This document shows, piece by piece, positions 8,833-19,200 of a stretch of DNA of 64,000 bases. The stretch lies in the NCBI GenBank assembly GCA_030429705.1, contig JAUIES010000001.1:434001-498000 (forward strand), in the 5' to 3' direction. The DNA comes from Phycisphaerae bacterium (lineage in GTDB: Bacteria > Planctomycetota > Phycisphaerae > Phycisphaerales > UBA1924). The position numbers and the translations under genes were made by a program. The notes beneath the pieces were generated by a model. The model was not told the DNA's origin. It did not search any database and saw only the letters and a program-made list of their open reading frames with translations. How positions within the stretch are numbered: the stretch's first letter is position 1; each line of letters starts with the position of its first letter.

Positions 8833-10185
8833 ATGATTTATCGAGTCGGATGCCTGCTTGCCTGTTGGATCGTTGCTTGTGCCGCTGCTCAACCTTTTTT
8901 GGTGGATGGCGAGTTCAACGATTGGCACGCGCAGACAACATCTGTCAAAGATCAATCAGGGGATTCTGCCGGCGAACTCGATGTTGTCGCCATCGATGCC
9001 ATCCTGATCGATTCAACTGTACATCTCAGGCTGACGATGGCGACATCCTTCAACTTGCAGGCGGGTGCCAGTCCAGAGCCTGACTTGCAGTTAGTCGTCG
9101 ACGGCGGGGTGGGCATTCCGATCGAGGTTCAGTTTCGCGGCCGACTGATCCGTCGTCTCGACTCCGGGCAAGCGGTTCGATGGGATGCGCTGCACTATGC
9201 AACCGCTCCGACGGTTGCCAGCACACAGTTTGAGATCCGACTCGACCTGGCACCGGTCGGCGGGGTAGCAAATGAAACCGTCACTATTTCACTCCATGGC
9301 TGCGACATGCTCGACGATGCATTTGTGGTTCCGGCCACAATACTGGAGGACACCGTATCGCTGATGGCTGCCCCCCCGATTCGACTTGATCCGATTCGCG
9401 TCGCGAGTTTGAATACGCTGCGTACGGGGTTGTTCAACCCCGCTCAGGCCGAGCAACTCGGTCGCTTGTTGGTCGCAGCTGGTGCCGATGTGTATCTGCT
9501 GCAAGAAGAATACAACTCGAGTGAAGTGCAGATCGAGAATCTATTCAACGCCTTGATCCCGCTCGGAAAGGGCAGTCAATGGCACGCACACAAGCGCGGC
9601 GATAACGCAGTTGTTGCTTGTTGGCCGACTACACCGCTTCCAAACTACGACACGAGTTATAGCGCTGCGGTTGTTCATTCACCTGAGGGGCCGATCGTTG
9701 TCGTCAGCCAGCACCCCAAGTGCTGCGGGTTTACTGGCAACAGCGATGATGTTCGACGCATTCAGCAAGCCGAGTTGACAGCACAAGTGATCGAAGAGGT
9801 GCGTGCTGGAAAACACGATACGAGTGTCCCGCTGACAAACGCTCCGGTCATCATTGGAGGCGATTGGAATCTTGTCGGGTCGAGATTGCCGCTCGATCGA
9901 TTGACCGCGCCACAATTGCCAGGCATCGAAGCACTTGCCATTCCCAACCGTCGCCAGTCGGATGTATCGACCTGGCGCGAGTTGGATGGATTCGGGTTTC
10001 CACCCGGTCGGCTCGACTTGATTGTGTACGACAGCGCCCGGCTCAGGTCCGTCCATGCCGAGGTGTTTGATTCGGAAGGACTGACGCCAGAGCAGCTCGA
10101 CGATCTGGGTGTGCAGGCCACCGACAGCCGGGCTTCGGATCACCTGATGCTGATTGCCGATTTTGACCGACTGCCTTCTCCCTGA
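8833..10185 (+). CDS. Secreted endonuclease/exonuclease/phosphatase-fold protein with N-terminal CBM9-like domain
   Basis: 450 residues from the ATG at 8833, preceded by GAGGACGG and followed by a signal peptide (MIYRVGCLLACWIVACAAA-QP). Residues about 20-165 begin with FLVDGEFNDWHA, typical of CBM9/DOMON-like beta-sandwich domains that start with V-D-G-x-x-D/N-D-W. From about residue 195 the protein has the EEP fold: IRVASLNTLRTG (metal-binding Asn), VYLLQEEYNS (catalytic Glu), VIIGGDWNLVGSR (the GDxN motif) and DSRASDHLMLIADF (the SDH motif). All the residues expected of a working metal-dependent phosphodiesterase are present. Substrate could be DNA, phospholipid or another phosphodiester; export and the sugar-binding-like domain suggest an extracellular role. 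Confidence 0.85.
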   Translation: MIYRVGCLLACWIVACAAAQPFLVDGEFNDWHAQTTSVKDQSGDSAGELDVVAIDAILIDSTVHLRLTMATSFNLQAGASPEPDLQLVVDGGVGIPIEVQFRGRLIRRLDSGQAVRWDALHYATAPTVASTQFEIRLDLAPVGGVANETVTISLHGCDMLDDAFVVPATILEDTVSLMAAPPIRLDPIRVASLNTLRTGLFNPAQAEQLGRLLVAAGADVYLLQEEYNSSEVQIENLFNALIPLGKGSQWHAHKRGDNAVVACWPTTPLPNYDTSYSAAVVHSPEGPIVVVSQHPKCCGFTGNSDDVRRIQQAELTAQVIEEVRAGKHDTSVPLTNAPVIIGGDWNLVGSRLPLDRLTAPQLPGIEALAIPNRRQSDVSTWRELDGFGFPPGRLDLIVYDSARLRSVHAEVFDSEGLTPEQLDDLGVQATDSRASDHLMLIADFDRLPSP

Positions 10186-10429
10186 AACCGCCCACAAGAA
10201 TGCAGACAGTCAGACAATATGCGGAACCGTCGTTGATCGTCCGCGTAATGACCTGTGACGAACCCGCCTCGCGTTCGGCCGGCACTCCACGATGATGCCC
10301 GCCACAGACACGAACGCCCAGGCCCACAGCCACCCGAGCCCGCCTCGGCTGCACAGAGGGGCCTGCAACTCAACAATTGGATTCACGCACACCACAAAAG
10401 TGTGCACGCAATCCAACAAACACGCATGC

Positions 10430-11503
10430 TCAGTCGTCTTCACGATGAGATGCGTCAATGTCGCCCCCTCCTCTCCCACGCGATCCGGTCGATCGGCCGG
10501 GACGCGTGGAGACCCTCGCGTGACGCTCGCTTTGCAGCGAGCGCGCGCCTTGCACGACTCGCTCCCAGTTGAACGCCGGGCCGGGGTCGACCTTGTTCTG
10601 CTGCACATGAAAGTGCCCGATGATCCCTTGATACTGATCAAACGCATCGTCTGACAGGGCGACATCGATTAGCGAGCCATCGGGGTTTCGTGGGTAGTCA
10701 CAAGTTAACGCAGGAAACAGTCGGCAGAGTGTCGCGGTCAGATGAATCAGAGACTCATATTGCTCGTTGGTGAGGTCGTACATTTTGAGCCATTGACCCT
10801 GAATACGACCGACGATCGGTTCGCTGCGTGCAGGGCGGGCAACAAACTGGCTCGGTACATCTGATTCGGAACCTTCGCCTGCCGGTATGCGGATCGCTCG
10901 CTCGAACTGATCGTTGGTGTACCAACGATCCAACTCGCTCGAATCCTTTGGCGGATATGCGCCGATGTTGGCGATCTCGATTCCAATCGAACGATCGTTG
11001 GCTTTGGTCGAATGCCACGCGCGTTCCTGCACATCGAGCGTCTGATAGATCGTGCCATCAAGATCGAGCAAGAAGTGCACGCTGAGCCCGCGCACCTGAT
11101 GCAGGATCTCAAAGCACCTGCGGCTCGTCCCGGCAGCGTCATAGTGCAGAACGAACTGATCAACCTGCTGTTGCAGGTCGGGCAATGTCCAATCTGTTTC
11201 GGTTGAGAGACGCTCCAATGAAGAACCGTCAGCGTGACGAACCCCGAAGACTCGATCATCGGCATCTGGTGCACGAACAGTACCGTCTGGCATGCCGTCA
11301 ATGGTGTATGCGTTGAACCCGCCGGGATCTGACCAGAGCACGACCGGTGTTCCGGTGTGGAACAACTGCCCGGCGACCATAATCTCATCACCGACTCGGT
11401 CAACCTCGTCGACGGGACGCAGCGCAACAGACGCCGTGTGCGGTCGAGCGCAGCCGACCAGGAACGCCGCACTCGCGAGCACAAGAAATCGAATCTTCAA
11501 CAT
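10430..11503 (-). CDS. Lipoprotein N-acetylmuramoyl-L-alanine amidase (amidase_2, AmiD-like)
   Basis: 357 residues from the internal ATG at 11503, which starts a lipoprotein signal (MLKIRFLVLASAAFLVGCAR with lipobox LVGC); an upstream GTG in the same frame would hide this signal. The central part carries the amidase_2/PGRP-like zinc fold: QFVLHYDAAGTS with the first zinc His, VHFLLDLDGTIYQT, AWHSTKANDRSIGIEI with the second region, and IIGHFHVQQNKVDPGPAFNW, in which the final His and Lys-x-Asp-P-G-P signature is typical. Such enzymes cleave the amide between MurNAc and the stem peptide in cell-wall turnover. This supports the presence of peptidoglycan in the organism. It is transcribed divergently from the sodium symporter, with 57 bases between the starts. 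Confidence 0.85.
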   Translation of the reverse strand: MLKIRFLVLASAAFLVGCARPHTASVALRPVDEVDRVGDEIMVAGQLFHTGTPVVLWSDPGGFNAYTIDGMPDGTVRAPDADDRVFGVRHADGSSLERLSTETDWTLPDLQQQVDQFVLHYDAAGTSRRCFEILHQVRGLSVHFLLDLDGTIYQTLDVQERAWHSTKANDRSIGIEIANIGAYPPKDSSELDRWYTNDQFERAIRIPAGEGSESDVPSQFVARPARSEPIVGRIQGQWLKMYDLTNEQYESLIHLTATLCRLFPALTCDYPRNPDGSLIDVALSDDAFDQYQGIIGHFHVQQNKVDPGPAFNWERVVQGARSLQSERHARVSTRPGRSTGSRGRGGGDIDASHREDD

Positions 11504-11560
11504 GCCCAACCCCTCTCGTTGAACCAAGCGTATCGCGCCGCACTCGTGTATGCTCGGCAC

Positions 11561-13186
11561 ATGCTTACGCTCGCCATGACTGCGATCGACTGGACCGTGC
11601 TCATCGCGTACTTTGCATTGATCGTTGCGTCAGGTATCTGGTTTGCCAGACGATCGAACAAGAACACGGAGGACTACTTCCTCGGCGGCCGATCAATGCC
11701 GGCCTGGGCGGTCGCGATCTCGATTGTCGCAACATCCATGAGTGCGGCTTCGTTCATTGGTGTGCCGGAGTTGTCATACAAAGGCGATCTGACCTATCTG
11801 GCGACCAACATAGGGCTGATCCTCGCTTCGATCATCATCGCGGTGGTGTTTATCCCCGCGTTTTATAAAGCGCGGGTGCAAACGGTGTATGCACTGCTTG
11901 GTGATCGATTTGGACCAAACGCAGCCACCGCGAGCAGCATCGCGTTTCTCGTTGGGCGGATCATGGCGAGTGGAGCACGCATTTATATCGGCGCGATACC
12001 AGCCTCGGTCGCGCTGTTTGGTCTCGAGCACGGGCTCGAACCGTCGCGGCTTCTCATCTCGATCGGCATCCTGTCAGTCATCGGCATCTCCTACACGCTC
12101 GTTGGTGGTGTCGCGAGTGTCATCTGGACCGATGTGGTGCAGATGGTCGTCCTTGTCGGTGCTTGCCTCGTGGCAATCGTCATCATCGGAAGCCACATCG
12201 ACACCTCGTTTGCAGAAGTGATTGCAGCACTGCAGAACCCGGCACAAGATGCGAGCGCTGCATCCAAACTGAATCTGGTCGTGCCTGCATTGACGGCTGA
12301 CGGAATCGATCTGGCGAGCCAGTTCACCTTACCCGCCTGCATCATCGGCTTTACCTTGCTTGGTATCGGGTCGTATGGCACTGACCATGACCTGGTGCAA
12401 CGCATGTTGACCTGTGGCGACGCCAAGCGGGGCTCGTGGTCGGTGATCGCTGGCATTCTGCTCTATGCGCCGTCGATCGCCCTGTTTCTTGTCGTCGGGT
12501 TGTTGCTCTGGATCTTTTACAACCGACCTGATCTGACCGATTTGGTGACGGTTGCGCCTCTGGATTCGCGGCGTGTTTTTCTGACATTCATCATGGACTT
12601 CATGCCGACTGGTGTTGTTGGGCTCATGATGGCCGGCCTGTTTGCAGCTGGGCTTTCGAGCCTGAACAGTGCAATCAACGCAATGAGTGCGTCCTTCGTT
12701 AACGATGTCTACAGACGAATCAAGCCAGATCGCAACGAGGCCCACTACCTTTGGGTCGGGCGTGTCGGTGTCGTCGGGTGGGGAATCGTGCTCGCCAGCT
12801 TTGCGTGTTTTTGCGTTTTTTGGCAGCGGCAAGATGGTGCGTTCAACGAGAGTTCAGGGCTGCTGACTTTTGCGCTAAGTGTGATGACCTTTGCGTACGC
12901 CGGACTCATTGCGGTGTTTCTGACGGCACTTCTCACACGACGCGGCACCACGGCGAGTGCAATCGCGTCGCTCATCATCGGTTTTGTGTGCGTGTTTATG
13001 ATGCAGCCACTCCTGTGGGAGCAACTCGTCGATCTCGAATCGATCAAGCAGACAGCAACCGAATCAGGAGAGGAACCTTTTCTCTTGGTCGTGCTCAACC
13101 TGGCGTTTGTGTGGAAACTGACCTTCGCGACCATAGCGGCGTTTGTGGTCGCGGCGTTTCCGCGCGGCTCACGACCGACGAATTAG
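11561..13186 (+). CDS. Sodium:solute symporter (SSS family)
   Basis: 541 residues from the ATG at 11561; the frame extends far upstream antisense to the amidase but hydrophobic sequence begins here ([20 protein letters not shown]). Near the N-terminus are [19 protein letters not shown] and [13 protein letters not shown], both classic for the SSS (LeuT-like) family, in which the S-A-x-S-F-I-G stretch forms part of the sodium and substrate site. About 13-14 hydrophobic segments follow. A later segment, [19 protein letters not shown], is the conserved TM8 Na2 site region. The substrate is unknown; relatives carry sugars, myo-inositol, sialic acid or organic acids. Its stop overlaps by 4 bases the stop of the convergent prepilin-like gene. 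Confidence 0.88.
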   Translation: MLTLAMTAIDWTVLIAYFALIVASGIWFARRSNKNTEDYFLGGRSMPAWAVAISIVATSMSAASFIGVPELSYKGDLTYLATNIGLILASIIIAVVFIPAFYKARVQTVYALLGDRFGPNAATASSIAFLVGRIMASGARIYIGAIPASVALFGLEHGLEPSRLLISIGILSVIGISYTLVGGVASVIWTDVVQMVVLVGACLVAIVIIGSHIDTSFAEVIAALQNPAQDASAASKLNLVVPALTADGIDLASQFTLPACIIGFTLLGIGSYGTDHDLVQRMLTCGDAKRGSWSVIAGILLYAPSIALFLVVGLLLWIFYNRPDLTDLVTVAPLDSRRVFLTFIMDFMPTGVVGLMMAGLFAAGLSSLNSAINAMSASFVNDVYRRIKPDRNEAHYLWVGRVGVVGWGIVLASFACFCVFWQRQDGAFNESSGLLTFALSVMTFAYAGLIAVFLTALLTRRGTTASAIASLIIGFVCVFMMQPLLWEQLVDLESIKQTATESGEEPFLLVVLNLAFVWKLTFATIAAFVVAAFPRGSRPTN

Positions 13187-14112
13187 TCGATGAGACTTGG
13201 CGGATCATCGTCAAGTCCATTGCCACTGAAGAGCGCGTTGTCGGCATCATCGGTGATGGCTTCAAACGACCCATCACCTCGTTTGATGTATCCCATGTCG
13301 ATCGCGTTCGACGATTCGACATGTCCGTCACAGAACGAAAAGTTGGCCTGACCCCGGTGCCGTTCGTCGGGCGCAGATCGATGCTCGGGAGATCGGCTTC
13401 TGATATCCGCGTAGTCACCGTCGGCGATCATTCGGGGGGGATCCAAAGCGTATCCGTGTCCGCCAACAGCCAATCGGTCTGGGTCGCGCGAGCCATCCGG
13501 TCGATTGGGCGTTCGGTCTGCCTCAGGCTTGCCGGCTGCGGTTCCGAGGGAGTCGGCAGCCATCACCGTCGAAGACGCGTGGAGTGAACTCGCCCGGACG
13601 GGGAATCGGATCAACCCCGCGCTCGGATCACTCTGGCTCCGAAACCGTGCATTGCCGAGAAACTGATGGTTGTACCCATAGCCAAAGTTACGCGTGCTCG
13701 TCCAATCGAACGCGTTCGGGCACAAGAACACCTCAGACCCATCGACCTGAATTGAATGCTCGTCGGCTGCATCTTCAGATGGGTTGCTGTAGGCAGTAAA
13801 TCCACCGACCGCACCAAGGAGCGCAAACCACCGCGGTCGAAACTGCAGGCCGTTGCCTACATCGTAAAGATTCAGATCCGGCTCGGCGTATCGACCGGGC
13901 TGAACTGGAACCGAGACATCCTTGTTTTCGTTGGCGTACATCTGCCAACCCATCGCGATCTGCCGCATGCGGGAGGCGCACACCACTGTTCGACCGGTTT
14001 CACGAGCCCCCTGCAGTGCTGGCAATAAGATCCCGATCAGGATCGCGATAATCGCAATCACGACCAGCAGCTCGATGAGCGTAAATCCTTGCTGTCGCAC
14101 AAATCCCCTCAT
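13183..14112 (-). CDS. Prepilin-type protein with H-X9-DG domain
   Basis: 309 residues from the ATG at 14112. A much longer open frame continues upstream, antisense to metF, but the prepilin signal begins at this Met: a short basic leader, then G9-F10 and [20 protein letters not shown], the N-methylation/cleavage motif of type IV pilin-like proteins. The C-terminal part contains His252, nine residues, then Asp262-Gly263 ([12 protein letters not shown]), the H-X9-DG processing-associated motif, followed by HV. This pairing is very common in planctomycetes, often in many copies per genome, and the proteins are thought to be exported by a type II/IV-pilus-like machinery. Function beyond that is unknown. 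No prepilin peptidase lies in the window. Confidence 0.88.
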   Translation of the reverse strand: MRGFVRQQGFTLIELLVVIAIIAILIGILLPALQGARETGRTVVCASRMRQIAMGWQMYANENKDVSVPVQPGRYAEPDLNLYDVGNGLQFRPRWFALLGAVGGFTAYSNPSEDAADEHSIQVDGSEVFLCPNAFDWTSTRNFGYGYNHQFLGNARFRSQSDPSAGLIRFPVRASSLHASSTVMAADSLGTAAGKPEADRTPNRPDGSRDPDRLAVGGHGYALDPPRMIADGDYADIRSRSPEHRSAPDERHRGQANFSFCDGHVESSNAIDMGYIKRGDGSFEAITDDADNALFSGNGLDDDPPSLID

Positions 14113-14208
14113 AGACAGGCAGACTCTACGCACATTGGCGGCGCGTGTTCGGTTGCTGTGGATATAGTCCTCGTCACAACACGCTTGGACCGATAGCACA
14201 CAAAGACC

Positions 14209-15126
14209 ATGCACATCGCGGATATCTTCAAACGAACGCGCACGACCTTCTCTTTCGAGTTTTTCCCGCCTCGAGATGAGCAGGGTGCCAGCGCCCAATT
14301 CGAGAACATGCGCGAGCTCGAACAGTTGCGGCCCACATTCGTTTCCGTGACCTATGGGGCAGGGGGCTCGACACGACAACTGACGCGCGATCTTGTGATG
14401 CGGATCTCGGCCGAAACCGCTCTCGACCCGGTTCCGCATCTGACTTGCGTCAGCCAGAGCGAATCGGAAATGGGCGAGATTCTCGAGCAGTACGCCAAAC
14501 AGGGGATTGGCAATATTCTGGCATTGCGTGGCGACCCGCCCAAAGAGCAGGCTGACTACACGCCGGATTCGGATCGATTTAGGACGGCTGCTGAACTCGT
14601 GTCGTTTATCAAGCGATTTAACGATTCGGGCGTGCATCCTGATGCGCGCGGGTTCGGGATCGGTGTCGCCGGGTTTCCGGAAGGTCATCACCAGACGCCG
14701 AACCGAATGCTGGAGATCGACTATCTCAAAGCCAAGGTTGATGCTGGTGCCGACTACATCATCACGCAGTTGTTCTTTGAGAATCGGGATTTCTACGACT
14801 TCCGTGAACGCTGTCGCATCGCCGGGATTCGCATCCCGATTATTGCTGGCATCATGCCGATCACATCGAGCGGGGGCATGAAGCGGATGGCTGAACTTGC
14901 TCTCGGTGCTCGATACCCGGCTCCGTTATTGCGAGCTATCGGACGCACCGACGGGTCAGCCGAAAATGTACGACGCGTCGGCGTGCATTGGGCAACAGAG
15001 CAATGCCGCGATTTGCTAGATCACGATGTCGCTGGCATTCATCTGTACACGCTCAACAAGTCGACCGCGACGCGGGAGATCTACCGAACGCTCGGTGTCC
15101 AGGACTCACGCGACCTGCAGGGCTAG
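14209..15126 (+). CDS. metF: Methylenetetrahydrofolate reductase
   Basis: 305 residues, normal for bacterial MetF. The N-terminus [14 protein letters not shown] holds the conserved catalytic Glu of the FEFFPP motif; [32 protein letters not shown] and [11 protein letters not shown] are all standard FAD- and folate-binding signatures. The enzyme is cytosolic and reduces 5,10-methylene-THF to 5-methyl-THF for methionine synthesis. The gene stands alone, divergent from the prepilin-like gene. A TATAGT hexamer at 14163-14168 could be its -10 box, but no good -35 is seen at the right distance. No SAM or cobalamin riboswitch is apparent in the 96-base leader. Confidence 0.96.
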   Translation: MHIADIFKRTRTTFSFEFFPPRDEQGASAQFENMRELEQLRPTFVSVTYGAGGSTRQLTRDLVMRISAETALDPVPHLTCVSQSESEMGEILEQYAKQGIGNILALRGDPPKEQADYTPDSDRFRTAAELVSFIKRFNDSGVHPDARGFGIGVAGFPEGHHQTPNRMLEIDYLKAKVDAGADYIITQLFFENRDFYDFRERCRIAGIRIPIIAGIMPITSSGGMKRMAELALGARYPAPLLRAIGRTDGSAENVRRVGVHWATEQCRDLLDHDVAGIHLYTLNKSTATREIYRTLGVQDSRDLQG

Positions 15127-15283
15127 GCAATATTGCCTTATCGGCCTGCAAAATATAGAGTTACGACTCCTCTCCTTAGCGACTTCAGGCCGCTTTGTCA
15201 CGGCGAATCACCGGAATTGGGTAGTTTTGACGATCCAAACCGGATCCATACTCCATCTTGACACGGATTGATCACAAGTCACT

Positions 15284-15313
15284 TTGACACAGTGATTTAT
15301 GGTGGCATGTTAT
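15284..15313 (+). promoter_or_regulatory. Candidate sigma70-type promoter for the gene at 15366
   Basis: A perfect -35 hexamer TTGACA (15284-15289) is followed after 18 bases by TGTTAT (15308-15313), matching four of six -10 positions. It would start transcription about 45 bases before the ATG at 15366. A second TTGACA lies 26 bases upstream at 15258-15263. Confidence 0.5.
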
Positions 15314-15365
15314 ACGTGTGCCCCCGCATCCGGGGATCTACATCCAAAGATCAGGAGGAAAACCC

Positions 15366-16190
15366 ATGTCCAAGTCAACCAACATCGGATTCGCAGCCAT
15401 GCTTGCTCTCACCGCTGCAAGCGCTCTTGCTGGCGAAGTTCAACCAACCTTTATGGCAACCAACGGCACGGCAGGCGTGCTCTTTGAAGCTGATGCCATT
15501 TCAACACGCAATCTATCGCTTGATCTCGATGATGAGCCCCACTCCATTCAAGCCATCTCCCAGGACATCAACGGCAGAACCGTCCTGCACGGTGTGCTGA
15601 ACGATGGCACCGGAGTTTGGTACCACCTCCGCCGCGCGAATGGCGTGCTCACGACAAACAAGTTTCTGAGTACCGACACCTGGTACAACTCATTCACGAT
15701 TGTCAACGAACGCATGTTTGCCGTGAAGAACATTGAAAACGACCAGGACCAAATCGTTGAACTCAATCCATTCTCGTATCAAGAGATCGGTTCACTCGGT
15801 TCGTTCAGTCTCGGGATCGGCGGTCTCGCCTGGATTCCAGAACTCGATCAGTTCCTCGTTAGTGACACACGCACCAACACCTTCCACACACTCACGATGA
15901 ATGAATCGGAAACCGCTTTGACTTCCGAACTGCTGGGTCACGCTGGTCTGCGGTGGGGTGGAAACGGACTCGAATACTACAACGGGCATGTGTATGGCAC
16001 CGCGATCCGCGGCGAGGACATGTCGTTCGTGTTCGGTGAAGTGAACCTCCAGACCGGTGCGTTTGATGTTCAACGGGTGCTCGGTGACGCTGTTCGCGGC
16101 GGTGTCGGATTCGGCATCATCCCGTCACCCGGTTCGCTCGCCATGCTCGGTGCGGGTGGCGTGCTCTGCACGCGTCGTCGCAGGCACTGA
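15366..16190 (+). CDS. Exported protein with PEP-CTERM-like tail
   Basis: 274 residues from the ATG at 15366, which has a strong ribosome-binding site (AGGAGGAAAA) about 7 bases upstream. A signal peptide (IGFAAMLALTAASALA-GE) precedes a body that looks like a beta-propeller-type protein: repeated short segments such as GGLAWIPELDQFLVSDT and GGNGLEYYNGHVYGTAI. The end is IIPSPGSLAMLGAGGVLC followed by TRRRRH, a PEP-CTERM-like sorting tail with P-S-P-G-S in place of P-E-P. It has its own candidate promoter and a strong terminator, so it is a single-gene unit. Probably a surface or matrix protein; no enzymatic motif seen. Confidence 0.78.
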   Translation: MSKSTNIGFAAMLALTAASALAGEVQPTFMATNGTAGVLFEADAISTRNLSLDLDDEPHSIQAISQDINGRTVLHGVLNDGTGVWYHLRRANGVLTTNKFLSTDTWYNSFTIVNERMFAVKNIENDQDQIVELNPFSYQEIGSLGSFSLGIGGLAWIPELDQFLVSDTRTNTFHTLTMNESETALTSELLGHAGLRWGGNGLEYYNGHVYGTAIRGEDMSFVFGEVNLQTGAFDVQRVLGDAVRGGVGFGIIPSPGSLAMLGAGGVLCTRRRRH

Positions 16191-16218
16191 TCACACTTCC
16201 ATGTGTTTCCTCGAACGA

Positions 16219-16249
16219 GGTACCCGCGCGTGCGGGTGCCTTTTTCTTT
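16219..16249 (+). terminator. Rho-independent terminator
   Basis: A 9-base-pair stem GGTACCCGC (16219-16227) with GCGGGTGCC (16232-16240), one T-G wobble, loop GCGT, followed by TTTTTCTTT. It lies 28 bases after the PEP-CTERM-like gene and just before the end of the convergent 5-oxoprolinase gene. Confidence 0.85.
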
Positions 16250-16262
16250 GCGCCGTGAGATG

Positions 16263-19200
16263 TCAAGCAGTTCCCCATCCTCCGCCCCCGGGGGTCTTGA
16301 TCGTCAAACGATCGCCTTTTGCAATCGATCGCGTCCACCGGCCGATGAGTGACACGATCGTTCCATCCTCATGCATCAATATCTGCTCACCGGGCAAGCC
16401 ATCACTTGCACCCTCAGCGCCCATCGGAGCGTACTCCCGTCGACTTGCAAGGAGGGATGCCGTCATCGTCCGGCGGAACTCAAGTTCGCGCACGACACCA
16501 TCGCCACCCCCCCATTGACCCAGGCCGCCCGAGTTGTGTCGGCGTTGAAACCGTCGAACGAGCACGGGGTAGCGATCTTCGAAGACTTCGGGATCTGTCA
16601 ATCGTGAGTTGGTCATGTGTGATTGCACGGCACTCGCACCATTGAATCCGGGACCGGCTCCGCTTCCGCCGCAGATCGTCTCGTAGTACTGCACTTGTTC
16701 ATCGCCGAACGAAAAATTGTTCATCGTTCCCTGGCTGTTGGCGAGCACGCCAAGTGCCATGAAGAGTGCGTCCACAACGAGCTGGCTGGTTTCCACATTT
16801 CCTCCTGCAACGGCTGCCCCCTGGCTCGGTTTGAGAAGGCATCCGTCCGGGATCCGTACCTCGACTGCATTCAAACATCCCTCATTCAGCGGAATGTCAT
16901 CTTGGAGGAGACACCGCAAAACATACAGCACCGCTGCTTTGGTTACCGCCGGCGGCGCATTGAGACACTCTGGTCGCTGCGGACTTGTCCCGTCAAAGTT
17001 GAAGACCATGTTGGGTGCGTCGGTTTGTACCGAAACCCGAATTTGCCCGCCTCCATCCATGGGGACCATGGCCGAACCGGGAGTGAGGGTTTTTTGTAGA
17101 TTGCGTACGGCTTGCTCTGAAACGCGCTGGAGTGCGGATGCGAAGCGTTTGGTCTGAACTGCTCCGTATTCGTCGACAACCGTCTGGAGGCTGACCAACC
17201 CGCGCTGGTTCGACGCAAGTTGTGCTCGCAGATCGTCAATCACGCGGTCTGGAGAGCGGCAGGGATGTTTGGCTTCAACAAGCCTTCGACGCAGCTCATC
17301 GGTGCGCAAAGTGCCGTGCCGACAGAGCAGCATCGCATCTATCACGACACCTTCCTGCTCAAGTGATGTGGCATCGGGCGACATGGAACCCGGCGCAACC
17401 CCTCCGATGTCAGCGTGGTGTCCTCGACTCGCGACATAAAACGCAGGACTTGATTGGCCGGTCAGGAAGAGGGGCGAAACCAATGTGAGATCGGGCAAGT
17501 GTGTTCCGCCGCGAAACGGGTCGTTCAGCAGCACCGCGTCACCTGACTGCAACTGCGATCCCATGCTGCCGATGACATGGCGCACACTTTCGCTCATCGA
17601 CCCGAGGTGAACGGGCATGTGCTGACCGTTTGCAATGAGCGCACCATGTTCGTCGAAGAGAGCGCAAGAGTAATCGAGGCGTTCGCGCATGTTGACGCTG
17701 CGTGCGGTAGCGCGCAACACAGCGCCCATTTCGTCTGCGATCGCTCGAAATCGATGGCTCATCACCGACAACAACACCGGATCGCGCTCATCCCATTGTC
17801 GTTCGACGACGGCATGCTGCGCTGTTGACACCAGATCGCAACGCAGCGTTCCATCGCTGAGCAAATGACCGATCCAGCCGGGCTCGACGAAGACTGTTGC
17901 CCCATCCTCGAGAAGCAAAGCCGGGCCCTCGATGACTGAGTCAACAGCGATTGAAGATCGCTGATAGACCGGTACTGCACGCCATTCGCCGTCGATCGCG
18001 ACTCGTGTGGTTTGACCAATTTGATCGGTTCTTTCGAGGGTTGTTCCTGATGGCTGGTCAGCACCTGGACGAACGGCCTCGACTTCGAGCGTCGCGATGA
18101 CCAATGGAGCCTCGCCGGGGTCATATCCAAATCGACTTCGCGTTTGGGTCTGAAACTGATGCATCATCGATGCTGAATCACTCCATTCAACGACAATACC
18201 TCGATCCCAATCGTGCGAACGCAACATCGCCCGCTTCGCGATGTGCAATTCTTGGGCGTGCTCATGTTGCCCCGCAAGTTCTTCTTCCAGGTCTTGAAGC
18301 AATCGCTCAGCCTGTTGAACTGACGCATCGTCGAGCGTTTGCTCAAATGACCGCCGCTGGATCGTCTGCCGGTCTGCCTGGCCGATACCCCACGCGCTCA
18401 ACAAACCGGCGATCGGGTGGAACAGCACTGTCGCGATACCCAATCGTTCGGCGACTTGACATGCGATTTGTCCGCCTGCCCCCCCGTATGCGACCAACGC
18501 TGCGCCGTGCAGATCGCGCCCTTGCTCGATCGAGATGCGTCGCACAGCCGCGGCGGTGACTTCAACTGCAATCGTGAGACATCCCTCCGCAGTCGATTCT
18601 GCGCTGGCGCGCGGTGCCCCCGATGCGGCGACTTCGTCGGCCAGTTTCTCAACGGCTGCTGATGCCAGTTCGACTGAGGGCAGTTGATCACCGGTCGAGC
18701 CAAAGACAGATGGAAACCGCTCCAGTGGGACGCGACCGAGTACTAGGAAGCAATCGGTAAGCGCACACGGGCCATCGCATCGATAGCACGCCGGACCGGG
18801 GAATGCACCTGCGCTTTGCGGGCCGACTCGGAGCCGTTGTCCATCGAAGCGACAGACAGACCCCCCTCCCGCTGCGACGGTATGGATTCCGATCATGGGC
18901 ACGGCGAGCCGCTCGCCCTCAACTACCGTCTGTTCGAATCGTTCGATCTCGTCACCAAGCCACGCAACATCGGTCGAGGTTCCGCCCATGTCGAGCGCCA
19001 CAGATCGTTTGAAGCCCGCACTTTGAGCAACTTTGCGCGCACCGATCACACCACCAGCCGGTCCGGAGAGAATCGCATTGATGCCGCGAAATTCATTCAA
19101 TTCGACGAGTCCGCCATGACTCTGCATACAGAGTACTGGTCTACCTCTGAAGGCTTTCCTGAGTGGATCAAGCCCGCGGCGAATGATCGGCGAGAGTGCA

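Noticed and set aside
12751-13587. A 278-codon plus-strand frame across the convergent junction
   Set aside because: It overlaps the symporter and the prepilin-like gene, is very Arg/Cys-rich and shows no protein signature.
14113-14691. Upstream extension of the prepilin-like frame over metF
   Set aside because: The prepilin leader must be near the N-terminus, so the 193 extra codons antisense to metF are not translated as part of it.
15127-15160. Palindrome GGCAATATTGCC just after metF
   Set aside because: Short perfect palindrome without a T run or known operator match; too little to call a terminator or regulatory site.
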